A DNA stretch of 64,000 bases, taken from an uncultured Pseudomonadota bacterium (GTDB taxonomy: Bacteria; Pseudomonadota; Gammaproteobacteria; Steroidobacterales; Steroidobacteraceae). Position 1 is the stretch's first letter. Every line of letters starts with the position of its first letter. This document shows positions 8,535 through 16,881 of this stretch, piece after piece. The notes below the pieces were generated by a model. The model searched no databases. It saw nothing but the letters and a program-made list of their open reading frames with translations, and was not told the origin of the DNA. The position numbers and the translations under genes are program-made. Location: positions 1-64,000 of the forward strand of contig CAIRLC010000022.1 of NCBI GenBank assembly GCA_903879335.1, written 5' to 3'.

Positions 8535-9475
8535 TGCTATCCCGCACCGCCGACCATCTGTACTGGATGTCGCGCCAAACGGAGCGAGCGGAGAACCTCG
8601 CTCGCATGTTGGACGTGCACTATCGTCACTCCTTACTGCCACACACGCCGGAAGATTTTGAACGGCAATGGACGGCAACCCTGTCATCCCTTGGCCAACT
8701 TGAGTCGTTTCAAAGTGCGTATGGAACGCTCACTACAGCCAACGCGTTCAATTATTTGGCTTTTGATCGGGAAAACCCGGGCAGCATCGTGTCATGCCTC
8801 GGCGCCGCTCGCGAAAACGCCCGCGCTGTGCGTGGTTCGATCACGTCGGAAATGTGGGAAACCCTGAATACAACGTGGCTGGATATGCGCAAGTCCACCA
8901 GTCGCAGCGCACCCGCGATTGGCCCATTCCTCGAATGGGTCCGATACCGTGCTCACCTCTCTCGCGGCGTAACCCTCGGCACCATGTTGCGAGACGATGC
9001 GTTTCAGTTCACGCGCCTCGGCACATTCCTGGAGGGCGCCGACGGAACAGCGCGCATGCTACTGGCACGCGCCCAACCCGGGATGGAACTGATCGACAAT
9101 GCGACCGTGCCTGATAGCTACGCTTGGACGCTGCTGTTGCGCTCGCTGTCTGCATTCGAGGTCTACCGAAAGGTCTATCGCGGTGCAGTGACCCCGCGTC
9201 GGGTCGCAGAATTGTTGATCTTGCGCGACGATCTACCGCGCTCGTTACACCGCTGTATGCAGGAATTGCATGCCAATCTAAAGCTGGTCGGCAATGAAGG
9301 CTCTGATGAGACTGCGCGACGCTGCGGCGCCCTGTATTCAAGTCTGCGCTACGGCCGCATTGACGATTTATCGGCTCAGGGCTTGAACGTCTACCTCAAT
9401 CAGTTCCTCGTGACGCTCGCCGATTTATCGTGGCGAATTGCACGAGACTTCCTCCTCCCTGCCACTGTCTACTGA
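8531..9475 (+). CDS. Alpha-E domain protein (DUF403; Anbu cluster)
   Basis: This 314-residue, mostly helical protein starts MMLSRTADHLYWMSRQTERAEN, the hallmark N-terminus of the alpha-E (DUF403) family. No catalytic motif is known. Members almost always accompany the ATP-grasp protein encoded just upstream, and the 4-base overlap supports co-translation and perhaps complex formation. It is full length for the family and no defect was seen. Confidence 0.9.
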   Translation: MMLSRTADHLYWMSRQTERAENLARMLDVHYRHSLLPHTPEDFERQWTATLSSLGQLESFQSAYGTLTTANAFNYLAFDRENPGSIVSCLGAARENARAVRGSITSEMWETLNTTWLDMRKSTSRSAPAIGPFLEWVRYRAHLSRGVTLGTMLRDDAFQFTRLGTFLEGADGTARMLLARAQPGMELIDNATVPDSYAWTLLLRSLSAFEVYRKVYRGAVTPRRVAELLILRDDLPRSLHRCMQELHANLKLVGNEGSDETARRCGALYSSLRYGRIDDLSAQGLNVYLNQFLVTLADLSWRIARDFLLPATVY

Positions 9476-9482
9476 GCGCCGT

Positions 9483-10304
9483 ATGCAACTCCATATTCGG
9501 CACGAGACGATCTACCAGTATGAAGAGCCGGTCAAATACTCGATCCAGACGCTCCGACTCACGCCCCGGCGTGACGCAGGACAGCACGCAATGTCTTGGC
9601 GAGTCAGCACGCCAGGTCGACGGATGGAACAGACCGACGCGTACGGCAATATCACGCACTTATTGACCTACGAGGAGCCGCATCGCGAAATTTCGGTCAT
9701 TGTTCAAGGGGTTGTAGAAACCGGCACATCCGAAACCTTCGCCGATGAAGGGCCACTGGCGCCGCTCGCGTACCTTGCACCGACGCCACTCACGCGACCT
9801 GATCCTGAATTGCGCACTTTCGCCAGCCGCTACCTGGTCGGCGATGCATCGCTGAGAACGCGGGTAGAGCGACTCGCTGATGCCCTGCACAAGGCCATCC
9901 AATACCGACGCGGTGTCACGGTCGTCACAGACGCGGCTGCCACCGTGCTCGCGCGCGGCGAAGGCGTCTGCCAGGATCATGCCCATGCATTCGTGGCGTG
10001 CTGCCGCAGCGCGGGGATTCCCTCGCGCTATGTCAGTGGCTACGTGTATTCACCAGACGCCCCTGAAGTCGCCAGTCATGCGTGGGCAGATGTGTGGCTC
10101 GGGCCAAACAATGGCTGGATGTCGTTAGATATCACGCATCGGCAGACGGTTGGCGAAAGACACTGCCGACTGGCTGTGGGGCGAGACTACCTAGACGCTG
10201 CGCCTGTCCGCGGAGTACGCCAGGGGGGCGGTGGCGAATCCATGCAAGTCGCTGTCTTCGTGGCGACATCACCGCAACAGCAGCAACAGCAGCAACAGCA
10301 GTAA
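9483..10304 (+). CDS. Transglutaminase-like cysteine protease family protein with poly-Gln tail (Anbu cluster)
   Basis: The 273-residue product starts MQLHIRHETIYQYEEPVKY, the N-terminal beta domain typical of bacterial transglutaminase-like proteins. The catalytic triad follows: Cys in GEGVCQDHAHAF, His in VASHAWADVW and Asp in GWMSLDITH. Such proteins act as proteases or amide-bond transferases. I chose ATG 9483, 7 bases after the previous stop; the frame is open back to 9438 but that would overlap the alpha-E gene. The last nine residues are all glutamine, encoded by a threefold CAACAGCAG repeat directly before the stop, which is not part of the family fold. Confidence 0.9.
   Translation: MQLHIRHETIYQYEEPVKYSIQTLRLTPRRDAGQHAMSWRVSTPGRRMEQTDAYGNITHLLTYEEPHREISVIVQGVVETGTSETFADEGPLAPLAYLAPTPLTRPDPELRTFASRYLVGDASLRTRVERLADALHKAIQYRRGVTVVTDAAATVLARGEGVCQDHAHAFVACCRSAGIPSRYVSGYVYSPDAPEVASHAWADVWLGPNNGWMSLDITHRQTVGERHCRLAVGRDYLDAAPVRGVRQGGGGESMQVAVFVATSPQQQQQQQQQ
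10275..10301 (+). repeat. (CAACAGCAG)x3 microsatellite encoding poly-Gln
   Basis: Three perfect copies of a 9-base unit lie in frame at the very end of the transglutaminase gene, giving nine glutamines before the TAA. The tract could change length by slipped-strand replication without shifting the frame, because both the 3-base and 9-base units preserve it. Confidence 0.95.
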
Positions 10305-10365
10305 AACTTGGCGGCGACCGCGAGGCCGCCTAACATCCCGCATCCCATAACCCGAGGGGTTTTCT

Positions 10366-11100
10366 GTGACCTATTGTGTGGCGACGCTGCTCGAAGAGGG
10401 CATCGTCTTTCTGTCGGATTCACGCACCAACGCGGGAATCGACAACATCAGCACCTTCCGCAAAATGACCGTCTTTGAACGCAAAGGCGATCGCGTGCTC
10501 GTCCTCATGTCCGCCGGCAATCTAGCGATTTCCCAATCGGTCGTTAGCCTCCTCTGGGCAGACAGAGCCACGGGCGACGACGATGGCCCCTTCATTATGG
10601 ACGCTGCAAACTTGTACGAAGCCGCTCAATGCGTTGGCCGGGCGATACGGACTGTCCACACGCGTGATGCGGCGGCCTTGAAGGAACACGGCATCGATTT
10701 CTCGGTGAGCTTCATTTTAGGCGGACAGATCCGTGGCGACCGACCGCGGCTATTCCAACTCTACAGCGCAGGCAACTTCATCGAGGCCTCGGCGGAAACC
10801 TGCTACTTCCAGATTGGAGAATCTAAGTACGGGAAGCCCATCATCGATCGCATGGTCAGACCTGAGACGACCCTACGCGATGCAGCCAAATGCGCGCTGA
10901 TCTCGATGGATTCGACGATTCGGTCGAATCTGTCCGTCGGACTGCCCTTGGATCTCGCGATCTATCCACGGGATACCCTAGCGCTGACTCAACGGCGTAC
11001 CATCGGCGCTGACGATGAATACTTCCAAATGGTCCGTTCGCGCTGGGGATCAGCGCTGCGGTCCGCATTCCAAGATCTGCCGGAGTCTCCTTGGGGATAA
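10366..11100 (+). CDS. Anbu, proteasome-like peptidase (HslV-related)
   Basis: This 244-residue protein is the bacterial ancestral beta-subunit relative of HslV and proteasome beta subunits (Ntn-hydrolase fold). The start reads M-T-Y-C-V-A, so Met removal would expose the catalytic N-terminal Thr. FLSDSRTNAG supplies the conserved Asp/Arg segment, and KMTVFERKGDRVLVLMSAGNLA gives the lysine and the Ser-Ala-Gly strand expected of the fold. The start is GTG with GAGGGG 6 bases upstream. Anbu assembles into open helical or ring-like structures in other bacteria and lacks a dedicated unfoldase; its substrate is unknown, but it travels with the three preceding genes. Confidence 0.92.
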   Translation: MTYCVATLLEEGIVFLSDSRTNAGIDNISTFRKMTVFERKGDRVLVLMSAGNLAISQSVVSLLWADRATGDDDGPFIMDAANLYEAAQCVGRAIRTVHTRDAAALKEHGIDFSVSFILGGQIRGDRPRLFQLYSAGNFIEASAETCYFQIGESKYGKPIIDRMVRPETTLRDAAKCALISMDSTIRSNLSVGLPLDLAIYPRDTLALTQRRTIGADDEYFQMVRSRWGSALRSAFQDLPESPWG

Positions 11101-11127
11101 CCGGCACCATTCAGGGGATCGGTCTTC

Positions 11128-12486
11128 ATGCTCCATGCAGTTTGTCGTAATGGCATTGCCCTCGTGGTCCTCGCATTTTCAGCGAGCGCTTTAGCCGCGG
11201 GCCCGCGGGAGGTCACGCCAGCCTCGCTGGCTGACCGACAATTGCCCAGTCTCGTGGCCTACTACGAGGCTTTACATGCAGATCCGGAGCTGTCGCATTT
11301 GGAAGCGCACACCTCAGCAGATCTGGCGCGGGAGCTGCGCACCGCAGGTTTTGAGGTCACTGAGCGTTTCGGCCAGTACGACGTTGCGGGCCTACAGGCC
11401 TATGGGGTCGTCGGGGTATTGCGCAATGGTGCCGGACCGACGGTATTGATCCGAGCCGACATGGACGCGCTTCCCGTTGAAGAGCAAACCGGGCTGCCCT
11501 ACGCCAGCCATAAACACATGTCCGGCAGCGCAGGCGGTAGTTACCCGGTCATGCATGCCTGCGGTCATGATATCCACGTCACCTCCATGGTTGGAGTTGC
11601 GCGCGTCCTCGCCGCGCTGCGCGATCGTTGGCATGGCACCTTGATGCTGGTGGGACAACCCGCGGAGGAGACCATTGACGGGGCTGGCGCGATGGTGCGT
11701 GGTGGCCTCTACGAGCGTTTTCCACGGCCAGATTACGCGCTTGCGCTGCACAGCACCGGAACCATCCCGGCGGGAACCGTTGGCGTCGTGAGTGGCTTTG
11801 CACTCGCCACATCAACATCAATGGATGTCATCGTACGCGGCGTCGGTGGACACGGCTCCCGACCGGAAGATGCACGGGATCCGGTTGTGCTGGCCGCCAA
11901 TATCGTGATGCAACTCCAGACCGTCGTGAGTCGCGAGCTTTCGCCATTCGACCCGTCGGTACTGACGGTCGGTTCGATCCATGGCGGTACCAAGCGCAAC
12001 ATTATCCCCGACGAAGTGAAACTCGAGCTGACGATGCGTACCTACACGGAAGCCACGCGACAGCATATGATCCAGGCCGTCGCCCGAATCGCTCGAGCAG
12101 CCGCACTCGGCGCCGACTTGCCTGAAGATCGGCTACCGCTCGTCCGACTCATTGAGACCGAACAGGCACCAGCCCTCTACAACAACCCTGCCCTAGTGGC
12201 CCGGCTCCGACCGGCGCTTGAAAGCGCGCTCGGGCAAGCCAACGTCCGGGATTATCCACGCATCATGGGGAGTGAGGATTTCGGCCTATTAGGGCTCGAT
12301 CGCCAAATCCCCGTGACCTTGTTCTGGCTTGGCGTGAGCGACCCAGTGAAGGTCGCAGCGGCTGAACAAGCACATGAATCGCTCCCCAATATCCACTCAC
12401 CGCTGTATGCCCCGGTGCCCGGGCCGACACTACGCACCGGCGTTATCGCGATGAGTGCAGCGGCACTTGAATTGTTTGGACATTAA
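11128..12486 (+). CDS. Secreted M20-family amidohydrolase/peptidase
   Basis: This 452-residue metallopeptidase has a signal peptide ending at about ALAAG (residue 24). The M20D (hippurate hydrolase/IAA-amino-acid amidohydrolase-like) motifs are intact: RADMDALPVEEQTGLPYAS, MHACGHDIHVTSMVG with metal-binding Cys/His, QPAEETIDGAGAM with the catalytic and metal-binding Glu pair, and a late metal His region. The dimerisation lid lies around residues 220-340. It would cleave N-acyl or peptide bonds in the periplasm. It starts 27 bases after the Anbu gene on the same strand and may extend that operon. Confidence 0.9.
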   Translation: MLHAVCRNGIALVVLAFSASALAAGPREVTPASLADRQLPSLVAYYEALHADPELSHLEAHTSADLARELRTAGFEVTERFGQYDVAGLQAYGVVGVLRNGAGPTVLIRADMDALPVEEQTGLPYASHKHMSGSAGGSYPVMHACGHDIHVTSMVGVARVLAALRDRWHGTLMLVGQPAEETIDGAGAMVRGGLYERFPRPDYALALHSTGTIPAGTVGVVSGFALATSTSMDVIVRGVGGHGSRPEDARDPVVLAANIVMQLQTVVSRELSPFDPSVLTVGSIHGGTKRNIIPDEVKLELTMRTYTEATRQHMIQAVARIARAAALGADLPEDRLPLVRLIETEQAPALYNNPALVARLRPALESALGQANVRDYPRIMGSEDFGLLGLDRQIPVTLFWLGVSDPVKVAAAEQAHESLPNIHSPLYAPVPGPTLRTGVIAMSAAALELFGH

Positions 12487-12488
12487 CG

Positions 12489-14201
12489 ATGAACCGTTTC
12501 GGTCCATGGCTGATCGCCGTCATGACGCTGCTCGGCGGCTGCACTCAAGCGCCGCCTAACGGTCACTGGCATGACCTTGTGACTGACTATGTCGAGTCCT
12601 ATCTACGACACCACCCAGCATTTGCGGCAGCGCAGGGCCGGCATGAATTTGATGGCCAACTTCCTGATTGGTCGGAAGTCGGACTACGAGCTGAGGAAAC
12701 TCGTATCGAGCGTTTTCGACACCGCGTCGAAGAGTTCCCCATCAATCAGTTGTCGCTGGCTGAGCGATTCGAGCGTGAACACCTGCTCACACGCATGGAT
12801 CGAGAAATTTTCTGGACGCGAATTGCCGCGGCGCCCTTTCACAATCCGGCGTTTTATTTAGGCATGAGCGACGGCGGCGATTCTCTCGACCCCGCGACTT
12901 ACGTGGTGAAACCTTACGCGCCGGTTGAGCAAAGAGCCCGCGCCATGATCGCGTATGCCCGCAACGTGGTTCGCGTGGCTCCAGACATTCGTCGCAATTT
13001 AGCCGGCCCAATGCCGCCGACCTATATCAAACTCGGTGTATCCGGGTTCAGGGGTCTCGCGTCGTTCTATCGCCATGATGCGCCACTCGCGTTTGCGGCA
13101 GTCAGGGATGAAGCCTTGCGTGCTGAATTAAGCGCAGCCCTGGAGCCCGCCGCAAAAGCCTTAGAAGCCATCGCCGCTGATCTTGAACGCCGCCCGTCGA
13201 CAACGGCGTTCAGCGAGGCGCTTGGACCTGAAAAGTTTGCAGCGATGCTGAGGATGACTGAACGGGTCGACCTGCCGCTGTCTGCCTTGGAAGCGGCCCT
13301 TCAGGCGGATCTCGATCGAAACTTAGCGGCACTCGACGACGCCTGTCGACACTATGCGCCTCACGCGACGACGGCCGATTGCGTCGAGCAGATGAACGCT
13401 CATAAGCCGACTCACGGTCCGGTAAGCGCCGCGCGCCAGCAATTGCCGGCACTGAAGCGTTTTATCGTCGATCGTGACCTTGTCACGATCCCAGGCGATG
13501 AGGAAGCGCTCGTGGAGGCCTCGCCACCCTATAACCAGCAAAACGGCGCGTATATCGATCCGCCGGGCTACTTCGATCGCGGAGTCCCCGCCGTTTACTA
13601 CCTATCGCCACCGGACCCGTCGTGGACGGCAGAGGAGCAAGCGGCCTACATTGAGTCGGACGCCAATTTACTTTTTGTCTCAACCCATGAAGTTTGGCCA
13701 GGTCACTTCCTACAATTCCAATGGTCGAACCGCACACCGTCAGTCATCGGTGGGCTCTGGGTCGGTTATGCCTTTGCCGAAGGATGGGGCCATTACGCAG
13801 AAGAAATGATGTGGGAAGCTGGGCTCGGCGACGGCGACCCTGAGACCCATATCGGTCAGATATTTAATGCGTTGGAGCGCAATGTGCGTGCGTTGTGTGC
13901 AATCGGCTTGCACGTGCACCACATGACCTTGGCTGAGGCCGAGCAACTGTTTCGGGAGAAAGCCTTCGCCAATCCCGGTGAGGCTCGACAGCAGGCCGCG
14001 CGCGGCACCTACGATCCGGGCTACATCAATTACACGCTCGGAAAACTGATGATCCGTAAGATGCGCGACGATTACTGCAGCAGTCGCGGCGGCCGCGCCT
14101 GCTGGAAAGGCTTCCACGACCGTCTGCTCGCAAAGGGCGGGCCACCGCTACCCCTCTTGCGGCACGAGTTGCTCCCCGACGACCCGGGCCCTGTCCTTTA
14201 G
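12489..14201 (+). CDS. DUF885-family predicted zinc metallopeptidase, lipoprotein
   Basis: This 570-residue protein starts with a lipoprotein signal peptide, lipobox LLGGC at about residue 18. It carries the DUF885 signature HEVWPGHFLQ (HExxxGH-like, around residue 400), which supplies the metal ligands and the general base; a downstream Glu in the YAFAEGWGHYAEE segment completes the site. The fold is related to M3/M32-like peptidases. It begins two bases after the M20 gene, so the two exported peptidases are very probably co-expressed. Substrate unknown. No truncation seen. Confidence 0.88.
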   Translation: MNRFGPWLIAVMTLLGGCTQAPPNGHWHDLVTDYVESYLRHHPAFAAAQGRHEFDGQLPDWSEVGLRAEETRIERFRHRVEEFPINQLSLAERFEREHLLTRMDREIFWTRIAAAPFHNPAFYLGMSDGGDSLDPATYVVKPYAPVEQRARAMIAYARNVVRVAPDIRRNLAGPMPPTYIKLGVSGFRGLASFYRHDAPLAFAAVRDEALRAELSAALEPAAKALEAIAADLERRPSTTAFSEALGPEKFAAMLRMTERVDLPLSALEAALQADLDRNLAALDDACRHYAPHATTADCVEQMNAHKPTHGPVSAARQQLPALKRFIVDRDLVTIPGDEEALVEASPPYNQQNGAYIDPPGYFDRGVPAVYYLSPPDPSWTAEEQAAYIESDANLLFVSTHEVWPGHFLQFQWSNRTPSVIGGLWVGYAFAEGWGHYAEEMMWEAGLGDGDPETHIGQIFNALERNVRALCAIGLHVHHMTLAEAEQLFREKAFANPGEARQQAARGTYDPGYINYTLGKLMIRKMRDDYCSSRGGRACWKGFHDRLLAKGGPPLPLLRHELLPDDPGPVL

Positions 14202-14545
14202 CGCCTCGATGGACCCACTCGCGCTCAAGCTGCGCGTGCATAATCTCATTTATATCAATAACTTAATTAACTAAGTCGGGTCCGTCACTCGTTTCATTTT
14301 GAGAAGCGCACACGCTTCGGCAGCCTCCACCAGGAGGTGGTCGCCACCCGCCTCATGATCCAAGAGGAGTGAGGTTCTAGGTGAAAAAGCCTGCTCCAGT
14401 CAGCACTTTGTCATGCGTTTCTGGCAGAATTCGCGCCCATTGAACCGTGGACGGACGCCCGGTTCGGCCGAAAAACGACCGAACCCGAGGCTCCCGGCCG
14501 TGGTTTTCTATTGACCGAATCAACCCAAACCGCACGGAACCAGCC
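14202..14545. other. Leader region of the EF-G gene, with inverted repeat
   Basis: This region holds no gene. An AT-rich patch lies at about 14242-14275. Two short hairpins are visible: CCACC-AGGAGGTGG around 14326-14340, and GGTTCGG (14461-14467) with CCGAACC (14479-14485) enclosing 11 bases. The second would fold in the EF-G mRNA leader if transcription starts near the GAATTCGCGCCC element at about 14428-14440, whose GC-rich discriminator resembles promoters of growth-regulated genes. The frame of EF-G is open back to 14447 but lacks homology there. Confidence 0.45.
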
Positions 14546-16693
14546 ATGCCCCGTACTACTCCGCTTTCCGATATCCGTAATATCGGAATTATCGCCCACG
14601 TCGACGCCGGCAAAACGACGACGACAGAGCGCATCCTGTATTACACGGGGCGCAAGCACACCATCGTCGACATTCATGACACCAAGGATCTGAAGTCTTC
14701 GACCACGACTGACTACCTCGAGCAGGAGCAGAAGCGCGGCATCACGATTCAGTCGGCTGCCGTGTCGGCGTTCTGGCGCAAGAAGAAGATCAACGTCATT
14801 GACACCCCGGGGCACGTGGACTTCACCATCGAAGTCAACCGTTCGCTGCGCGTGCTCGACGGCGCTGTCGTCGTGTTCGACGGCGTGGCCGGTGTTGAGC
14901 CGCAGTCGGAAACGAACTGGCGCTTGGCCGACAACTACGACGTGCCACGTATGTGCTACGTCAACAAGATGGACCGCAGCGGCGCGAACTACTTGCGCTG
15001 CGTGGACATGATCAAGAAGCGTCTGGGCGCCCGTCCGTTGCCCATCCATCTGCCGATCGGCTCGGAAGATAATTTCAAGGGCATGATCGACTTGGTCGAC
15101 ATGAAGGCCCTCGTCTGGGAATCCGATGACAAGGACGCCGAGTGGAAGGTCCTCGACATTTCGCCGACGATCGCCGATGACCTCGACATCACCGTGCCGA
15201 GCGACCGCGCCATCCTGGCTGACATTGCCAAGTACCGCACCGAACTCGTCGACACCTGCCTTGAGATGGACGACGCGGCGATGGAAGCCTACTTGGAAGG
15301 CAACGAGCCTTCGGTCGAGACCCTTCGCGCTTGCCTGCGCAAGGGCACGATCACCTCGTCGTTCACCCCAGTGTTGTGCGGTTCGTCGTACAAGAACAAG
15401 GGCGTTCAGCAGGTTCTCGACGCCGTGGTCGACTATCTGCCAGCGCCAACCGACGTCGCAGCGATCAAGACGGTGGACGCTGACGGCAACCCAATCGGCG
15501 AGCGCATTTGCTCGGACGACGAGCCGTTCTCGGCGCTCGCTTTTAAGGTCATCAACGATGCCTACGGCGCGCTGACCTTCATTCGCGTGTACTCGGGCGT
15601 TCTGACCAAGGGCATGTCGATCACGAACACGACCCGCGGCAAGCGTGAAAAGATCGGCCGCATGGTCGAAATGTTCGCCAAGGAAGCGAATGCGATTGAA
15701 GAAGCGCGCGCAGGCGACATCGTCGCACTCGTGTCGCTGGCCGAAACCGACACAGGAGACTCGCTGTGCGACAGCACGGCTCCAGTCGTGTTGGAGCGTA
15801 TGCGCTTCCCTGAGCCGGTGATCAGCGTCTCGGTCAAGCCGAAGAACAAGGCTGAACTCGAGAAGTTTGGCGCAGCGCTCGGCAAGATGGTTCGCGCCGA
15901 TCCATCACTCCGCCTCGAAACCGATCGTGAGACCAGCGAAACGATTCTGCGCGGCATGGGCGAGTTGCACCTTGAAGTGACGCTCGATCGTATGCGCACG
16001 GAGTTCAACGTCGAAGGCATCATGGGTCAGCCGCAGGTGGCGTACCGTGAAGCGTTCACGAAGTCGATCGAAGAGCACTACGTTCATAAGAAGCAGACGG
16101 GTGGCTCCGGTCAGTTCGCTGACGTGTGGATCAAGTTCGAGCCACTCGAGCGCGGTTCAGGCTTCGTGTTCGTCGACGAGACGGTCGGCGGCTCGGTGCC
16201 GCGTGAGTACGTACCATCGGTCGAAAAGGGTCTGCGTATGCAGCTCGAAGACGGCGTGTTGGCTCGCTTCCCGACGGTCGACTTCAAGGCGACGCTGTTC
16301 GACGGCAGCTACCACGACGTCGACTCGAACGCGCTGACCTTCGAAATCGCGGCCAAGGCGTGCTTCCGTGAAGGTATCCGCAAAGCGGGTCCAGTGCTCC
16401 TCGAGCCGGTGATGAAGGTTGAGACCGTGACCCCAGGTGATTACCTCGGCGACGTCATCGGTGACATCAACCGTCGTCGCGGCTCGATCCAGGATCAGCT
16501 GGAGCGTGGCACGAACATCGCGGTGGTGGCACACGTGCCACTCTCGGAAATGTTCGGCTACATCGGCCATCTGCGCGGCATGACCTCCGGTCGCGCCTCG
16601 TACACGATGGAGTTCTCGCACTACGATCAGGTCCCGCGCAACGTCGCGGATGCCGTGATCGAGGCCGTGAACAAGCCGGCGAAAGAAGGCTGA
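14546..16693 (+). CDS. fusA: Translation elongation factor G (solitary copy, longer switch I)
   Basis: This 715-residue translational GTPase has all G motifs: AHVDAGKT (G1), RGITI (G2), DTPGHVD (G3) and NKMD (G4), followed by the EF-G domains II-V. It drives ribosome translocation. I chose ATG 14546 ([16 protein letters not shown]), which aligns with known EF-G starts. The switch I segment between HD and EQEQ is 13 residues, about five more than in E. coli EF-G as I recall it. Lysine codons are almost all AAG, unlike neighbouring genes, suggesting high expression. It sits alone, not beside rpsL/rpsG/tuf, and is flanked by its own leader and terminator; whether it is the main EF-G or a second paralogue cannot be told from this window. 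Confidence 0.93.
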   Translation: MPRTTPLSDIRNIGIIAHVDAGKTTTTERILYYTGRKHTIVDIHDTKDLKSSTTTDYLEQEQKRGITIQSAAVSAFWRKKKINVIDTPGHVDFTIEVNRSLRVLDGAVVVFDGVAGVEPQSETNWRLADNYDVPRMCYVNKMDRSGANYLRCVDMIKKRLGARPLPIHLPIGSEDNFKGMIDLVDMKALVWESDDKDAEWKVLDISPTIADDLDITVPSDRAILADIAKYRTELVDTCLEMDDAAMEAYLEGNEPSVETLRACLRKGTITSSFTPVLCGSSYKNKGVQQVLDAVVDYLPAPTDVAAIKTVDADGNPIGERICSDDEPFSALAFKVINDAYGALTFIRVYSGVLTKGMSITNTTRGKREKIGRMVEMFAKEANAIEEARAGDIVALVSLAETDTGDSLCDSTAPVVLERMRFPEPVISVSVKPKNKAELEKFGAALGKMVRADPSLRLETDRETSETILRGMGELHLEVTLDRMRTEFNVEGIMGQPQVAYREAFTKSIEEHYVHKKQTGGSGQFADVWIKFEPLERGSGFVFVDETVGGSVPREYVPSVEKGLRMQLEDGVLARFPTVDFKATLFDGSYHDVDSNALTFEIAAKACFREGIRKAGPVLLEPVMKVETVTPGDYLGDVIGDINRRRGSIQDQLERGTNIAVVAHVPLSEMFGYIGHLRGMTSGRASYTMEFSHYDQVPRNVADAVIEAVNKPAKEG

Positions 16694-16730
16694 TGAACGC
16701 AAGGTTTGGCTCACCCCAAACCGAGAGTTG

Positions 16731-16760
16731 AAAAAGGGCGCCTTCGGGCGCCCTTTTTTT
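16731..16760 (+). terminator. Rho-independent terminator of the EF-G gene
   Basis: AAAAA, then the stem GGGCGCC, a TTCG tetraloop, GGCGCCC and seven T residues, starting 37 bases after the EF-G stop. The A-run on one side and T-run on the other make it potentially bidirectional, which suits the converging amidase gene. Confidence 0.95.
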
Positions 16761-16881
16761 ACCTTCACGCATTGACCACATAAATCATGGCCACTGACCG
16801 TTGCCTCATGAAACTGAGTGACGGTCGATCAGGCGATCTTGCGTGGGCCGCACAGGGTCGCATCGCAACCATTGCGGCAGG

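Noticed and set aside
10275-10301. CRISPR-like repeat
   Set aside because: Three contiguous 9-base units without spacers, in frame inside a gene; a microsatellite.
14447-14545. 33-residue N-terminal extension of EF-G
   Set aside because: Not homologous to EF-G, has no ribosome-binding site at the upstream start, and covers the leader inverted repeat.
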